Source: Virgibacillus proomii (GTDB lineage Bacteria > Bacillota > Bacilli > Bacillales > Amphibacillaceae). From it: DNA of 64,000 bases. Shown here one piece after another: positions 16,736-25,069 of this stretch (its first letter is position 1; the number at the start of each line of letters is the position of its first letter). The position numbers and the translations under genes were made by a program. The notes under the pieces were generated by a model. The model had not been told where the DNA came from, made no database searches, and saw only the letters and a program-made list of their open reading frames with translations. The stretch lies in NCBI RefSeq assembly GCF_900162615.1, contig NZ_FUFN01000009.1, positions 857,610-921,609 of the forward strand. Direction: 5' to 3'.

Positions 16736-16765
16736 GAACAATTCTTTTATAATTGTTCGGTTTGT
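16729..16765 (-). terminator. Terminator of the 45-aa hydrophilic gene
   Basis: A perfect 15-bp stem, ACAAACCGAACAATT / AATTGTTCGGTTTGT, with a seven-base loop. On the reverse strand it is followed by TTTGTGTTT. It lies 25 bases after the stop of the small gene. Confidence 0.75.
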
Positions 16766-16789
16766 GCTATTTAGCTTATGCCCATCATG

Positions 16790-16927
16790 TTATTTTTTCC
16801 GATCACTTACATATTCATTTGGTATATCTTGCCCGTGTGAATTACTATTTTTATATGGACTTTTACGTCCATTTCGATGCTCTCCATGGTTACTCGTTTC
16901 TTTGAATTGTCGCTGCTTATCTGTCAT
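16790..16927 (-). CDS. Small hydrophilic protein (45 aa)
   Basis: The frame starts at an ATG preceded by AAGGAGGTAACGTG, an excellent ribosome binding site, and is followed by a strong terminator. Both support a real gene. The product (MTDKQRQFKETSNHGEHRNG ... YVSDRKK) is rich in Lys, Arg, Asn, Gly and His, with no hydrophobic core, so it is probably disordered. It resembles in style the many small Bacillaceae proteins of sporulating cells, but I recognise no family. Confidence 0.6.
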   Translation of the reverse strand: MTDKQRQFKETSNHGEHRNGRKSPYKNSNSHGQDIPNEYVSDRKK

Positions 16928-17343
16928 CACGTTACCTCCTTGCAAAAATGAAATAGCTAGCTATATTTTTTTATGTTTAGTATTCGTTTAATGGCTTAAC
17001 TTATTCCAATAAACATACATTTGTTAGTAAAAACTCTTCCAAGAAAGTTTAGTTTTCTCTCATGGCGGAAAAAACAAAATAAAAGTAAGCTGTCAATGAA
17101 GCCTGTTTTTTTGTTGCTGCTATGTGGTAGGTGCATTATTCCTTTTCTTCATGTAATCTTGATTCAAGCAATGTTTCATTCTGCATTCCGAAATAAATGG
17201 AACATTAAAGCGTTATATTGGTCTGCTCTCATCGCTTATACAATTTTACACGCTTACATATAAGACAAAGTTTCAATTTTTTTCAAAACATAAAATTTAT
17301 CGGTATAATAAAAGAAGATTATTTTCTGGAAGGGTTGTTCAAC

Positions 17344-18828
17344 ATGGACTTATCGTTGCAAATGCTTATTTTTCTTGTATCTGCCATGCTTATTGTCGGA
17401 GTAGTTGCCGCAAAATTTTCCTCAAGACTCGGATTACCTGCCCTTGTTTTATTCCTCTTAATCGGTATGGGCTTAAATGGATTCATCTACTTTGAAAATG
17501 TTCACTTGATGCAGCTAATTGGAATTATGGCATTAATCATTATCCTATTTGAAGGCGGCACTCAAACAAAATGGGAGCTTGTTCGTCCAATTCTTGGCGC
17601 AGCCGGATTACTCGCAACAATCGGTGTTTTACTTACGACCATCTTAACTGGAATTGCTGCAATGTACATATTAGATCTTACCTTATTAGAAGGTATGTTA
17701 TTTGGAGCAATTGTAGGTTCAACTGATGCCGCTGCTGTATTTTCGGTTCTGGGCGGTAAAAATATAAAAGCAAAACTAAAATCAACATTGGAAGCAGAAT
17801 CAGGCTCGAATGATCCGATGGCTGTCTTCCTCACCGTAGCTTTTATCGAGTTAATTCAAATTCCCGATGCTTCCATATGGACAACAGTCGGCAGCTTTTT
17901 TCTACAAATGAGCTTAGGTCTAATTCTTGGAATAGTGCTTGGAAAAGTTACCGTGCTTTTCATTAATAATATTGATTTGGATACATCGGGACTATATCCT
18001 GCTCTTGCAGTTGGTATGGCAACAGCTACATATTTTATTGCTGACTTCCTCGGTGGTAGTGGCTTACTTGCTGTTTATGTGATGGCAGTGTTTGTCGGCA
18101 ATAGCGATTTAATGTATCGCTTCTCGATTATGCGCTTTAACGAAGGATTTGCTTGGATGATGCAAATTCTTATGTTTATTTTACTTGGACTGTTTGTCTT
18201 TCCCAATCAATTGCCATCTGTTTTCTGGCAAGGCATATTATTAACACTTATCTTAATGTTTATCGCAAGACCTGTCGCTGTATTTATTACGATGTTATTT
18301 ATGAAATATAGCCTAAAGGAAAAGCTGTTTATTTCTTGGGCAGGACTAAAAGGCGCTGTACCAATCGTCCTAGCAACTTACCCGATTGTTGCTGATGTTG
18401 AAAATAGTGATCTTATTTTTAATGCTGTCTTCTTCGTTGTGCTTATATCCGCACTTGTACAAGGAAGCACATTATCTTGGCTGGCCTCTAAGCTCGATTT
18501 AACCGGAGAAAAAAGGGAGCCTGGTCAGCCATCACTGGAGTTAATTCACTTAGGCAACACAGAAGCAGAAATTATGGAAGTACGTATCTCTTCTCAGTCG
18601 CCTGCTACTAACCAAACATTAAATGATATTGAATTTCCCGACGATACATTAGTTATTGGGATCATTCGCGACAAACAAATTATCACACCAACCGGTGATA
18701 CAGCTCTTTTAGAGGACGATACTGTTTATGTGTTGAGTAATAAGAAAAATAGAGTAAAAGCGAAGAAAGTATTAGTCGGACAAAAAGAAAAAAAAGTGCC
18801 TACAAAAAAAGTTGACAAAGATGTATAG
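17344..18828 (+). CDS. CPA1-family K+(Na+)/H+ antiporter with C-terminal TrkA-C domain
   Basis: A 494-residue cation/proton antiporter of the NhaP2/CvrA type that exchanges cytoplasmic K+ or Na+ for protons. About twelve membrane segments span residues 5-395. 'FSSRLGLPALVLFLLIGMGLNG', 'GAIVGSTDAAAVFSVL' and 'EAESGSNDPMAVFLT' contain the conserved Asp pair of the ion site. 'GLKGAVPIVLATYP' follows. Residues about 405-480 form a TrkA-C (RCK-C) domain, which in relatives senses ligands, followed by a Lys-rich tail. The ATG at 17344 follows GGAAGGG; the open frame extends upstream without family similarity. It is monocistronic. Osmotic or pH homeostasis fits a halotolerant host. Confidence 0.88.
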   Translation: MDLSLQMLIFLVSAMLIVGVVAAKFSSRLGLPALVLFLLIGMGLNGFIYFENVHLMQLIGIMALIIILFEGGTQTKWELVRPILGAAGLLATIGVLLTTILTGIAAMYILDLTLLEGMLFGAIVGSTDAAAVFSVLGGKNIKAKLKSTLEAESGSNDPMAVFLTVAFIELIQIPDASIWTTVGSFFLQMSLGLILGIVLGKVTVLFINNIDLDTSGLYPALAVGMATATYFIADFLGGSGLLAVYVMAVFVGNSDLMYRFSIMRFNEGFAWMMQILMFILLGLFVFPNQLPSVFWQGILLTLILMFIARPVAVFITMLFMKYSLKEKLFISWAGLKGAVPIVLATYPIVADVENSDLIFNAVFFVVLISALVQGSTLSWLASKLDLTGEKREPGQPSLELIHLGNTEAEIMEVRISSQSPATNQTLNDIEFPDDTLVIGIIRDKQIITPTGDTALLEDDTVYVLSNKKNRVKAKKVLVGQKEKKVPTKKVDKDV

Positions 18829-18869
18829 AATTTACTATAATTCAACTTTTATTTCCTAGCAGGTAAGGT

Positions 18870-18912
18870 AAGGAGCTGTCCAATCAGTTGATGTATTGGG
18901 CAGCTCCTTTTG
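18870..18912 (+). terminator. Antiporter gene terminator
   Basis: AGGAGCTGTCCAAT pairs with ATTGGGCAGCTCCT, followed by TTTT. Confidence 0.85.
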
Positions 18913-19213
18913 CATGCTTCGTTTTCAGGCTTTGTAGCTTTAAACGCGACTTTTCGATGTTCTGGTTCAACTTCGAGCGGACTCTCCTATCATTTTTTTA
19001 TCAAGCCTTTTCCCCTTTTTTCATGAAACCTCCTTGCTAATTTGAGTAGTTAGGCTAACTTTAGTTGATCTACATGTAACTCACTAATCTATCCATTAAT
19101 AAACAAGGTGACAGGTATGGATTTGCAGCTAAAATATGATGACTATCCAATTCGATTAAATTCGACAGCATATTTTGGTAGGGAAGGAAAAATAAAAGAA
19201 TGGAGGAATGATC
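18913..19213. other. Intergenic region before the amidase
   Basis: About 300 bases. A 44-codon frame begins at 19117 after AAGGTGAC, runs into the amidase in another frame and encodes nothing recognised. I regard it as chance, or at most a translated leader. No repeat copy is seen. Confidence 0.4.
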
Positions 19214-20011
19214 ATGAAGCTATATTTAGACCCTGGTCATGGCGGATCTGACAACGGCGCATCTGGTAATGGACTATATGAAAAGAATATAACATTAGAT
19301 ATCGCTACAAGAATAAAAAATATCTTGACGAATGAGTATAGCAATGTTCAAGTAAGGATGAGCAGAACGACAGACACTACCGTTAGCCTCGCTCAGCGTA
19401 CTAATGATGCAAATAGCTGGGGTGCAGATTATTTTCTTTCGATTCATTGTAATGCTTTTAATGGTTCTGCTAGGGGGTATGAGGACTATATTCATTCTTC
19501 GCTCTCCGATAGTTCTGAAACAGGGCGTTATCAAGACTTGCTTCACGCTGAGATTACGAAAGTAAATAATTTGCAGAATCGGGGACAGAAAAAAGCAAAT
19601 TTTCACGTATTGCGAGAGTCGGCTATGGCAGCTCTGTTAACGGAAAACGGCTTTATTGATAATCCTAATGATGCTGCATTGATGCGCACTGCTTCATGGA
19701 GAGAAACAGTTGCTCGCGGCCACATTAATGGGTTGGAAAAAGCGTTCAATCTGAAAAAAAAGGCAGGCTCCGGGACCGTTTTTCGAATTGTCGCTGGTTC
19801 ATTTAAAGCAAAAGATCATGCGGAGCAACGTGTTCAGATGCTAAAAACAAAAGGGATTGATTCCTTTGTTGCATTAATTACGATATCTGGAGAAAAGTGG
19901 TATCGAGTTCAGGCAGGTGCATTTACAGATAAAACGAATGCTGAAGCACATTTGGCCAAAGTAAAACGCGCAGGTGTGCCAGATGCCTATATAGTTAGAG
20001 AAAATCGTTAA
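19214..20011 (+). CDS. cwlC: N-acetylmuramoyl-L-alanine amidase with SPOR domain, CwlC-like
   Basis: It cleaves the amide bond between N-acetylmuramic acid and L-alanine in peptidoglycan. The Amidase_3 domain (residues 2-170) has zinc ligands in 'LDPGHGGSD', 'GLYEKNITL' and 'SIHCNAF', and the catalytic Glu in 'LTENGFIDN'. Two repeats of a SPOR (septal peptidoglycan-binding) domain fill 182-265. There is no signal peptide. This order and length match B. subtilis CwlC, a mother-cell amidase that helps release the mature spore. The ATG at 19214 is preferred over 19208 because GGAGG lies eight bases upstream. SigK control is expected by homology but was not shown here. Confidence 0.85.
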   Translation: MKLYLDPGHGGSDNGASGNGLYEKNITLDIATRIKNILTNEYSNVQVRMSRTTDTTVSLAQRTNDANSWGADYFLSIHCNAFNGSARGYEDYIHSSLSDSSETGRYQDLLHAEITKVNNLQNRGQKKANFHVLRESAMAALLTENGFIDNPNDAALMRTASWRETVARGHINGLEKAFNLKKKAGSGTVFRIVAGSFKAKDHAEQRVQMLKTKGIDSFVALITISGEKWYRVQAGAFTDKTNAEAHLAKVKRAGVPDAYIVRENR

Positions 20012-20038
20012 AAAGGTAGCATTGTTGAATGTAAGCGA

Positions 20039-20082
20039 TACAAGCAAGTGTCCTTTTTATGAAAAAGGCGCTTGTTTTTACT
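20039..20082 (+). terminator. Amidase gene terminator
   Basis: CAAGTGTCCTTTTT pairs with AAAAAGGCGCTTG (one bulge), followed by TTTTTAC. Confidence 0.75.
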
Positions 20083-20390
20083 TGTACATGAGGAAATATT
20101 CCAGCTTAGAAATAATTCTTTGTCACTTAAGTACAAGTAAGCAATTACTTCAGTTAGAGCAATGGCATAGACTATAACGAATCAAAAGTTGGCGGCAGAT
20201 TAGACCAAAATAGTGCTGTTTTTAAAGGTACAAGAATATACATACAAAGGACTTCATTCGTGATCTATAATATTGATATTTTATAAAAAATTCGTACCAT
20301 TATTAGTCCACCCATTCCTATTTAAAATTTACATGTAACCGTCTTTCTAGAAACACTTCGTAGGGATTTTTATTTATTATTGGAGGTTTT
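20083..20390. other. Intergenic region before the small membrane protein
   Basis: About 300 AT-rich bases. I see no gene, repeat module or convincing operator. Confidence 0.4.
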
Positions 20391-20663
20391 ATGATGTATA
20401 AATATCTTATTAATGGATGGAGCCCCTTTATTCTTGCCGGTTTTTTCGCAGCAATTACAATCATTGTACTAGCACGTTATCTCCATCGAACCATTGTTTA
20501 TCTGATTACTACAGTTGTTAGCCTGCTTAGCTTTACCCTATTTATTCTTAGTATCTTTGCTGATGGAAAGTGGGCGGAGATAGGGATTGGTTTATTTGCC
20601 ATCGCCATCTTAATCGGAGTAAATATAGGTGTTCTATTTAGTGTATTTATTATACATAAGTAA
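20391..20663 (+). CDS. Small membrane protein, possibly YesK-like
   Basis: A 90-residue protein with three predicted membrane segments (about 13-30, 35-58 and 65-88) and a short 'ADGKW' loop between the last two. Size, segment layout and the Gly-Trp pattern recall the YesK family of Bacillus, whose function is unknown. GGAGG precedes the ATG; a second ATG is the next codon. It stands alone. Family assignment is tentative. Confidence 0.6.
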   Translation: MMYKYLINGWSPFILAGFFAAITIIVLARYLHRTIVYLITTVVSLLSFTLFILSIFADGKWAEIGIGLFAIAILIGVNIGVLFSVFIIHK

Positions 20664-21113
20664 AGGGAAGCTTCATTCTATAACGCTTTTCCTTTATTTC
20701 CTACTGATAGAAGTAAAACAAACACTAAATTATCTAACTGCTCCTTGAAAAAGAAAGACATTTTTTTGCGTGCACTCTATCGTTTTACTTGTTATCTCCG
20801 AAAATGAAAAACATTTTTTCTGTCGGAGCAGCATCGGAAGTTACATCAACACCGCACAGAACTACCAAGAAATCTTTCTTTTTCTTGTTCCAACGGATCA
20901 GGTTAGGTACTGTTATTTCCCCCTTAGACTTGACGTATTATCTTTACTCTTAACATAGAAGTACTTGATACGAGTAAAACTAAATATGGTTATTTCGCTA
21001 ACATTTATACGTTCACCAATAAAAAATAAAATGACGGAAAGAGCCGAATTATCACTGGGTTTGGCTAAACGAAGCTACTTTCAAACTAGTAAAAAAAAGC
21101 AGATATCGACAAC
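20664..21113. repeat. Gene-free stretch with decayed repeat modules
   Basis: 20664-20800 has traces of the 'CTTCATTC ... CTACTGATAG ... CTCCTTGAAAAAGAAAG' arrangement seen clearly at 54.2 kb. 21065-21110 has the 'GAAGCTACTTTCAAAC ... AGCAGATATCGAC' motif. Nothing else is recognised. Confidence 0.45.
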
Positions 21114-21145
21114 AAAAGCACTACGTTATCTTACATAGTGCTTTG
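21114..21145 (-). terminator. Terminator of the Cof-type phosphatase gene
   Basis: AAAGCACTA pairs with TAGTGCTTT; the reverse-strand transcript then reads TTTTGTTGTC. Confidence 0.75.
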
Positions 21146-21184
21146 TGATAGCATAGATCCACTAATGATTGACACATGTCTTCA

Positions 21185-22045
21185 TCATTTCTTCACCACT
21201 GCATCATCAAGGACATAGGTTCTCAATGCATAAGCGACTCCATGTTGATCATAATTTTTAGTTGTGTATGTCGTTTCTTGCTTTACTTCATCCTCGGCAT
21301 TTCCCATACTAATGCTTATTCCAGCTACTCTGAACATAGATAGATCATTAAAATTATCCCCAATTGCAACTGTATTTTTCATTGGGATATTAAAATGTTT
21401 TGCCAGTAGTTCAAGTGCATATCCTTTACTTGCTCGATGATGAGCAATTTCAAGTTTTTCTCTCCCTGAAGAAGTGATGGATATATCCTTCCTTGAGTCA
21501 ATCCAATTCTTTAATTGATCCCGCTTTTTGCTAAGCAGAGATAGTACAAATACTTTATACACTCCCTCATACGATGAACAGACCGTTTCATAGTCATCAA
21601 CTATTTGTAAGCCATGTTGTCCACGCTGAATTGCAATCAGTTGATCAAGACTCACGGGGATATCTTTACTGACATTAGGTAACTCTTTTCGTAAAATTGT
21701 TTCCATGTGCTTTTCTAGTAATATACCATCATTTGTATACATCTCAAAGTATACTTCCAAGTCTCGTAAAAATGATATTAATTCTTTCGCTACATCGGTT
21801 TTTAAATATAGCTGATGTAAATCTATTCCATGATGAAATGATCTTGCACCATTGCCGACAATTATGGGGCAATCAAGATTAGAGCGACGAAGAATTTCCT
21901 TCGTATCCTGCAAAGATCTTCCGGTAGCAATGGATACAACATGTCCTTTATCCTGTACCTCGCGAATAGAACGAACATTCTCCATACTTATCGTCCCATC
22001 ATCTGCTAGTAATGTTCCATCTAAGTCAATCGCAATTAGCTTCAA
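21185..22045 (-). CDS. Cof-type HAD-IIB sugar-phosphate phosphatase
   Basis: A 286-residue cytoplasmic phosphatase of the HAD superfamily, Cof subfamily, which typically hydrolyses sugar phosphates or related metabolites. Motif I 'IAIDLDGTLLADDG' has both Asp residues. Motif II 'SIATGRS', the cap 'IIVGNGA' and motifs III/IV 'SKGYALELLAKHF ... AIGDNFNDLSMF' are complete. It is a single gene with its own terminator, next to the tagatose/fructose-type PTS operon but separated by that operon's terminator. The substrate cannot be told from sequence. Confidence 0.88.
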   Translation of the reverse strand: MKLIAIDLDGTLLADDGTISMENVRSIREVQDKGHVVSIATGRSLQDTKEILRRSNLDCPIIVGNGARSFHHGIDLHQLYLKTDVAKELISFLRDLEVYFEMYTNDGILLEKHMETILRKELPNVSKDIPVSLDQLIAIQRGQHGLQIVDDYETVCSSYEGVYKVFVLSLLSKKRDQLKNWIDSRKDISITSSGREKLEIAHHRASKGYALELLAKHFNIPMKNTVAIGDNFNDLSMFRVAGISISMGNAEDEVKQETTYTTKNYDQHGVAYALRTYVLDDAVVKK

Positions 22046-22119
22046 TGCGTCCCCTCCTCATTTACTTAGCAATCGTATTAATGTTAGCCTCTTCACATTA
22101 TCTACTCTATTATTGTATC

Positions 22120-22154
22120 AAAAGGTCTTCCTCAATGCTCGAGAAAGACCTTTT
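22120..22154 (-). terminator. Terminator of the tagatose/fructose-type PTS operon
   Basis: AAAAGGTCTT(T)CTC pairs with GAGGAAGACCTTTT on the reverse strand, about 135 bases after the aldolase stop. It also separates that operon from the next gene. Confidence 0.7.
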
Positions 22155-22289
22155 CATAATGTGCTTCGTATAAGGTGCAGCGTAAAGGTATTTATTTATA
22201 CACAAATTGATCGTTGATAGTGAATGCTATCCGAATTATAATTGAGGTTTCTAAAATAAAATTGGTTAATAACGTGAGCTATATCCCCA

Positions 22290-23162
22290 TTATTTAATAA
22301 CCGCATCCTCCACCTTACCTTCACTGCCAACCATTTTAATTTTGGATATTACCATTGATTTTGCTGCTTCCTTCGCTTTTTGTAAATAAGCTCGTGGATC
22401 CAGGCTATCAGGATTGTCTACAAAATGCTCCCGAATGGCGATAGAGTAGGCATTTTTAAGTTCTGTCGAAACATTAACCTTTGCCATACCTAGTGCTACA
22501 CATTTACGTACATCATCTTCTGGTACAGCCGAACCTCCATGTAATACGAGCGGAATGTCTACGATTTTACTAATTTGTTCAATTCGTGCAAAGTCAATCT
22601 CAGGTTCACCTTTATATATCCCGTGTGCTGTACCTATTGCTGGGGCAAGCGTTGGTACACCAGTTAAGGAAACAAACTTCTTACACTCCTCTGGTACCGC
22701 TTTTTGGGCATCTTTTTCAGAAACGACAATATCTTCTTCTACCCCACCAACTTTGCCTAGTTCTGCTTCTACATTTACACCTAAAGATCCTGCCAGTTCC
22801 ATCACTTGCTTCGTTTGCTGCACATTTTCCGCAAATGGTTGCCTGGAAGCATCGATCATGACAGATGTGTAGCCTGCACGAACAGCTTGCTTAATGACTT
22901 CATAATCAGTACAGTGATCCAAATGGAGACCTGTTGGGATGTTATAAAAATCTGCTGCTGCTGTAGCAACTTTCACGATATTTTCTGCCCCGAGTGCTTT
23001 CACAGTACCTACAGTTGTTTGTAAAATAACTGGTGATCTCATTTCCGCTGCTGCTTCCAATACCCAATAAATGCTGTCAAAAGAATGAATATTAAAAGCA
23101 ACAATTCCATAATTTTCGCTTTTTGCCTGTTCTAGCATTGGTGTCGTTGATATAAGTGGCAT
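22290..23162 (-). CDS. Class II ketose-bisphosphate aldolase, GatY/KbaY-like
   Basis: A zinc-dependent aldolase that splits a ketose 1,6-bisphosphate into dihydroxyacetone phosphate and glyceraldehyde 3-phosphate. Metal-binding His residues sit in 'LHLDHCTD', 'AIGTAHGIY' and 'VLHGGSA'. The landmarks 'VAFNIHSFDS', 'AIGTAHGIY' and 'VNVSTELKNAYS' resemble GatY/KbaY (tagatose-bisphosphate aldolase) more than FbaA, which has QFNLNN, ALGSVHGPY and INVNTENQ. It is last in an operon with a ketose-1-phosphate kinase and a PTS; the start lies two bases after the IIA stop. Tagatose over fructose is an inference; both bisphosphates are possible. Confidence 0.85.
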   Translation of the reverse strand: MPLISTTPMLEQAKSENYGIVAFNIHSFDSIYWVLEAAAEMRSPVILQTTVGTVKALGAENIVKVATAAADFYNIPTGLHLDHCTDYEVIKQAVRAGYTSVMIDASRQPFAENVQQTKQVMELAGSLGVNVEAELGKVGGVEEDIVVSEKDAQKAVPEECKKFVSLTGVPTLAPAIGTAHGIYKGEPEIDFARIEQISKIVDIPLVLHGGSAVPEDDVRKCVALGMAKVNVSTELKNAYSIAIREHFVDNPDSLDPRAYLQKAKEAAKSMVISKIKMVGSEGKVEDAVIK

Positions 23163-23163
23163 A

Positions 23164-23628
23164 TTAATCGTCCTCTCCTGAGATAGCTTGACTTACAATA
23201 CGAGCAAGTTCGATTTCTGTTGTTGCTGTTAGCATCGCTTGTCTGATTTCTTCATTGATTAATGCTCGCGATAATGCAGATAGTGCTTGTAAATGTGTTG
23301 TCCCTGCCTCTAATTTCGGAATGAGCAAGGATAGAAAGAAAAATGCCGGCTTCCCATCAAATGACTCCCACTCTATTCCTGTTTCCGTACGTACAATAAT
23401 AATTGCTGGCTTCTCCACTTCATCCACTTGGGTATGTGGAATAGCAAACCCTTCCTGAAAGCCGGTTGTGCTCTCTTCTTCTCGAGCCTTTAGCCCTTCT
23501 ACAACAGCTTCGGCAGAATTGGCAATTCCATTGTCAACAGCGATATCAGCAATCGTTTGAAAGACTCCTTGCTGTGAAGATGCTGTTGCTTGAAGTTTAA
23601 TAAATTCTGGCTGAATCATCTGTTTCAT
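23164..23628 (-). CDS. PTS EIIA component, fructose/mannitol type
   Basis: It takes phosphate from HPr and passes it to the IIB domain encoded by the preceding gene. 154 residues in the EIIA type-2 fold. The phosphorylated His lies in 'FAIPHTQVDEV'. The ATG at 23628 is chosen, seven bases after the IIBC stop and preceded by AAGGGTGAT; an upstream extension overlapping IIBC has no family similarity. A separate IIA with IIBC fusion is a common split of the fructose PTS. Confidence 0.9.
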   Translation of the reverse strand: MKQMIQPEFIKLQATASSQQGVFQTIADIAVDNGIANSAEAVVEGLKAREEESTTGFQEGFAIPHTQVDEVEKPAIIIVRTETGIEWESFDGKPAFFFLSLLIPKLEAGTTHLQALSALSRALINEEIRQAMLTATTEIELARIVSQAISGEDD

Positions 23629-23635
23629 AACTTCA

Positions 23636-25063
23636 TCACCCTTCGATTTTTTTCTTTTGAGCAGCGTTTTTCCGATATATTCCATAGAGAAATGCTCCTA
23701 CTAACGATCCTACAAGGATAGATAGTACCCATTGAAATGCTCCTGTTACGACAGGTAGAACTAAAAATCCTCCATGTGGTGCTGGTACCTGTACTTTAAA
23801 CAGATACGTCATTATTGCCGCAATGCTCGAACCAAGCATAATAATTGGTAAAACGACGATTGGGTTTTTAGCGGCAAATGGAATAGCACCTTCCGTAATA
23901 TGGGTAGAGCCTAAAATAAAATTAACAGCTCCAGCATTTCGCTCCTCTTTAGAAAAATATTTTGGAAACATGACAGTTGCAAAAGCAATAATCAATGGTG
24001 GGGCAATACAAGCAGCTGAAACACCAGCCATAAAATATAAGTTACCTTCAGCTAGTAATAAAGTGCCTGTTACATAGGCCGCCTTGTTAAATGGACCACC
24101 CATATCAAATCCACACATAGCACCGACAATCAGACCGAGTAATAATGGATTCGTTGATTGAACAGACGCTAAGAAATCCATCAAACCTTCATTTAACCCT
24201 GTAACCGGAATGATAATTGGTTTCATAATCAAACCGATTAGAAAAATACCAAGTACTGGATACAAAAATATCGACTTTAATCCATCCAACGAGCGTGGTA
24301 AATTTTTAAATAGTTTTTGTAAGAAGATGATAATATAACCTGCAATAAATCCTGCTAATATACCTCCCAAAAACCCAGCTCCACCTTGACTAGCTAATAA
24401 ACCGCCAATAAAGCCAACTACCATACCCGGTCGTTTCGCAATCGATTCGGCAATAAATGCTGCCAAAATTGGCACCATCAGACTAAAACTCAAACCCCCA
24501 ACCTCTTTCAAAAGAGCTGCGAATTCATTGTATTGCTCATGTTTCGGGTCAGCGGAGTAGATACCAAATAAAAATGATACAGCGATGAGTACCCCGCCAC
24601 CGACAACAAATGGCAGCATATGAGATACACCATTCATTAAATGTTTGTAAATCGTATGGACCCACTTCCCATTCGTATGGTGAGTTGCACCTTCAACATT
24701 ATTTGCGTCCTGTTCACCGGATCCCTCATAATCGGAAGCATAGTACACTGGAGCTTGTCCATTTATTATTTGCTGAATAAGTGCTTCTGGTTCCCGAATT
24801 CCTTTTGCAACCGGAACATCTACGACCGGCTTGCCATGAAAACGGTCTGCTTGTACATCTTTATCAGCAGCAATGATGACACCATCCGCTTCTTTGATAT
24901 CTTGTGGTGTCAATGCATTTTCAATACCGACTTGCCCATGTGTTTCTACTTTGATTTCCACATTTAATTTTTCAGCTGCTTTTTGTAAAGCTTCCGCAGC
25001 CATAAATGTGTGTGCAATACCAGTTGGACAACCTGTAGCAGCAACAATTTTTTTCTTTGTCAT
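23636..25063 (-). CDS. PTS EIIBC component, fructose/tagatose type
   Basis: Membrane permease that imports a ketose and phosphorylates it at C1. The IIB domain occupies residues 1-100, with the phosphocysteine in 'AATGCPTGIAHTFMA' (Cys12). A linker of about 20 residues leads to the IIC domain (about 125-465, eight or more membrane segments). IIC carries 'CGFDMGGPFNKAAYV' and the substrate loop 'GSTHITEGAIPFAAKNP'. It follows the kinase gene by six bases with GGGAGG before its ATG. The substrate is inferred from the neighbouring kinase and GatY-like aldolase. Confidence 0.92.
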   Translation of the reverse strand: MTKKKIVAATGCPTGIAHTFMAAEALQKAAEKLNVEIKVETHGQVGIENALTPQDIKEADGVIIAADKDVQADRFHGKPVVDVPVAKGIREPEALIQQIINGQAPVYYASDYEGSGEQDANNVEGATHHTNGKWVHTIYKHLMNGVSHMLPFVVGGGVLIAVSFLFGIYSADPKHEQYNEFAALLKEVGGLSFSLMVPILAAFIAESIAKRPGMVVGFIGGLLASQGGAGFLGGILAGFIAGYIIIFLQKLFKNLPRSLDGLKSIFLYPVLGIFLIGLIMKPIIIPVTGLNEGLMDFLASVQSTNPLLLGLIVGAMCGFDMGGPFNKAAYVTGTLLLAEGNLYFMAGVSAACIAPPLIIAFATVMFPKYFSKEERNAGAVNFILGSTHITEGAIPFAAKNPIVVLPIIMLGSSIAAIMTYLFKVQVPAPHGGFLVLPVVTGAFQWVLSILVGSLVGAFLYGIYRKNAAQKKKIEG

Positions 25064-25069
25064 GCTTTT

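Noticed and set aside
19117..19251. A 44-codon frame overlapping the amidase start
   Set aside because: Although AAGGTGAC precedes it, it ends inside the amidase gene in another frame and encodes nothing recognisable; kept only as a possible leader.
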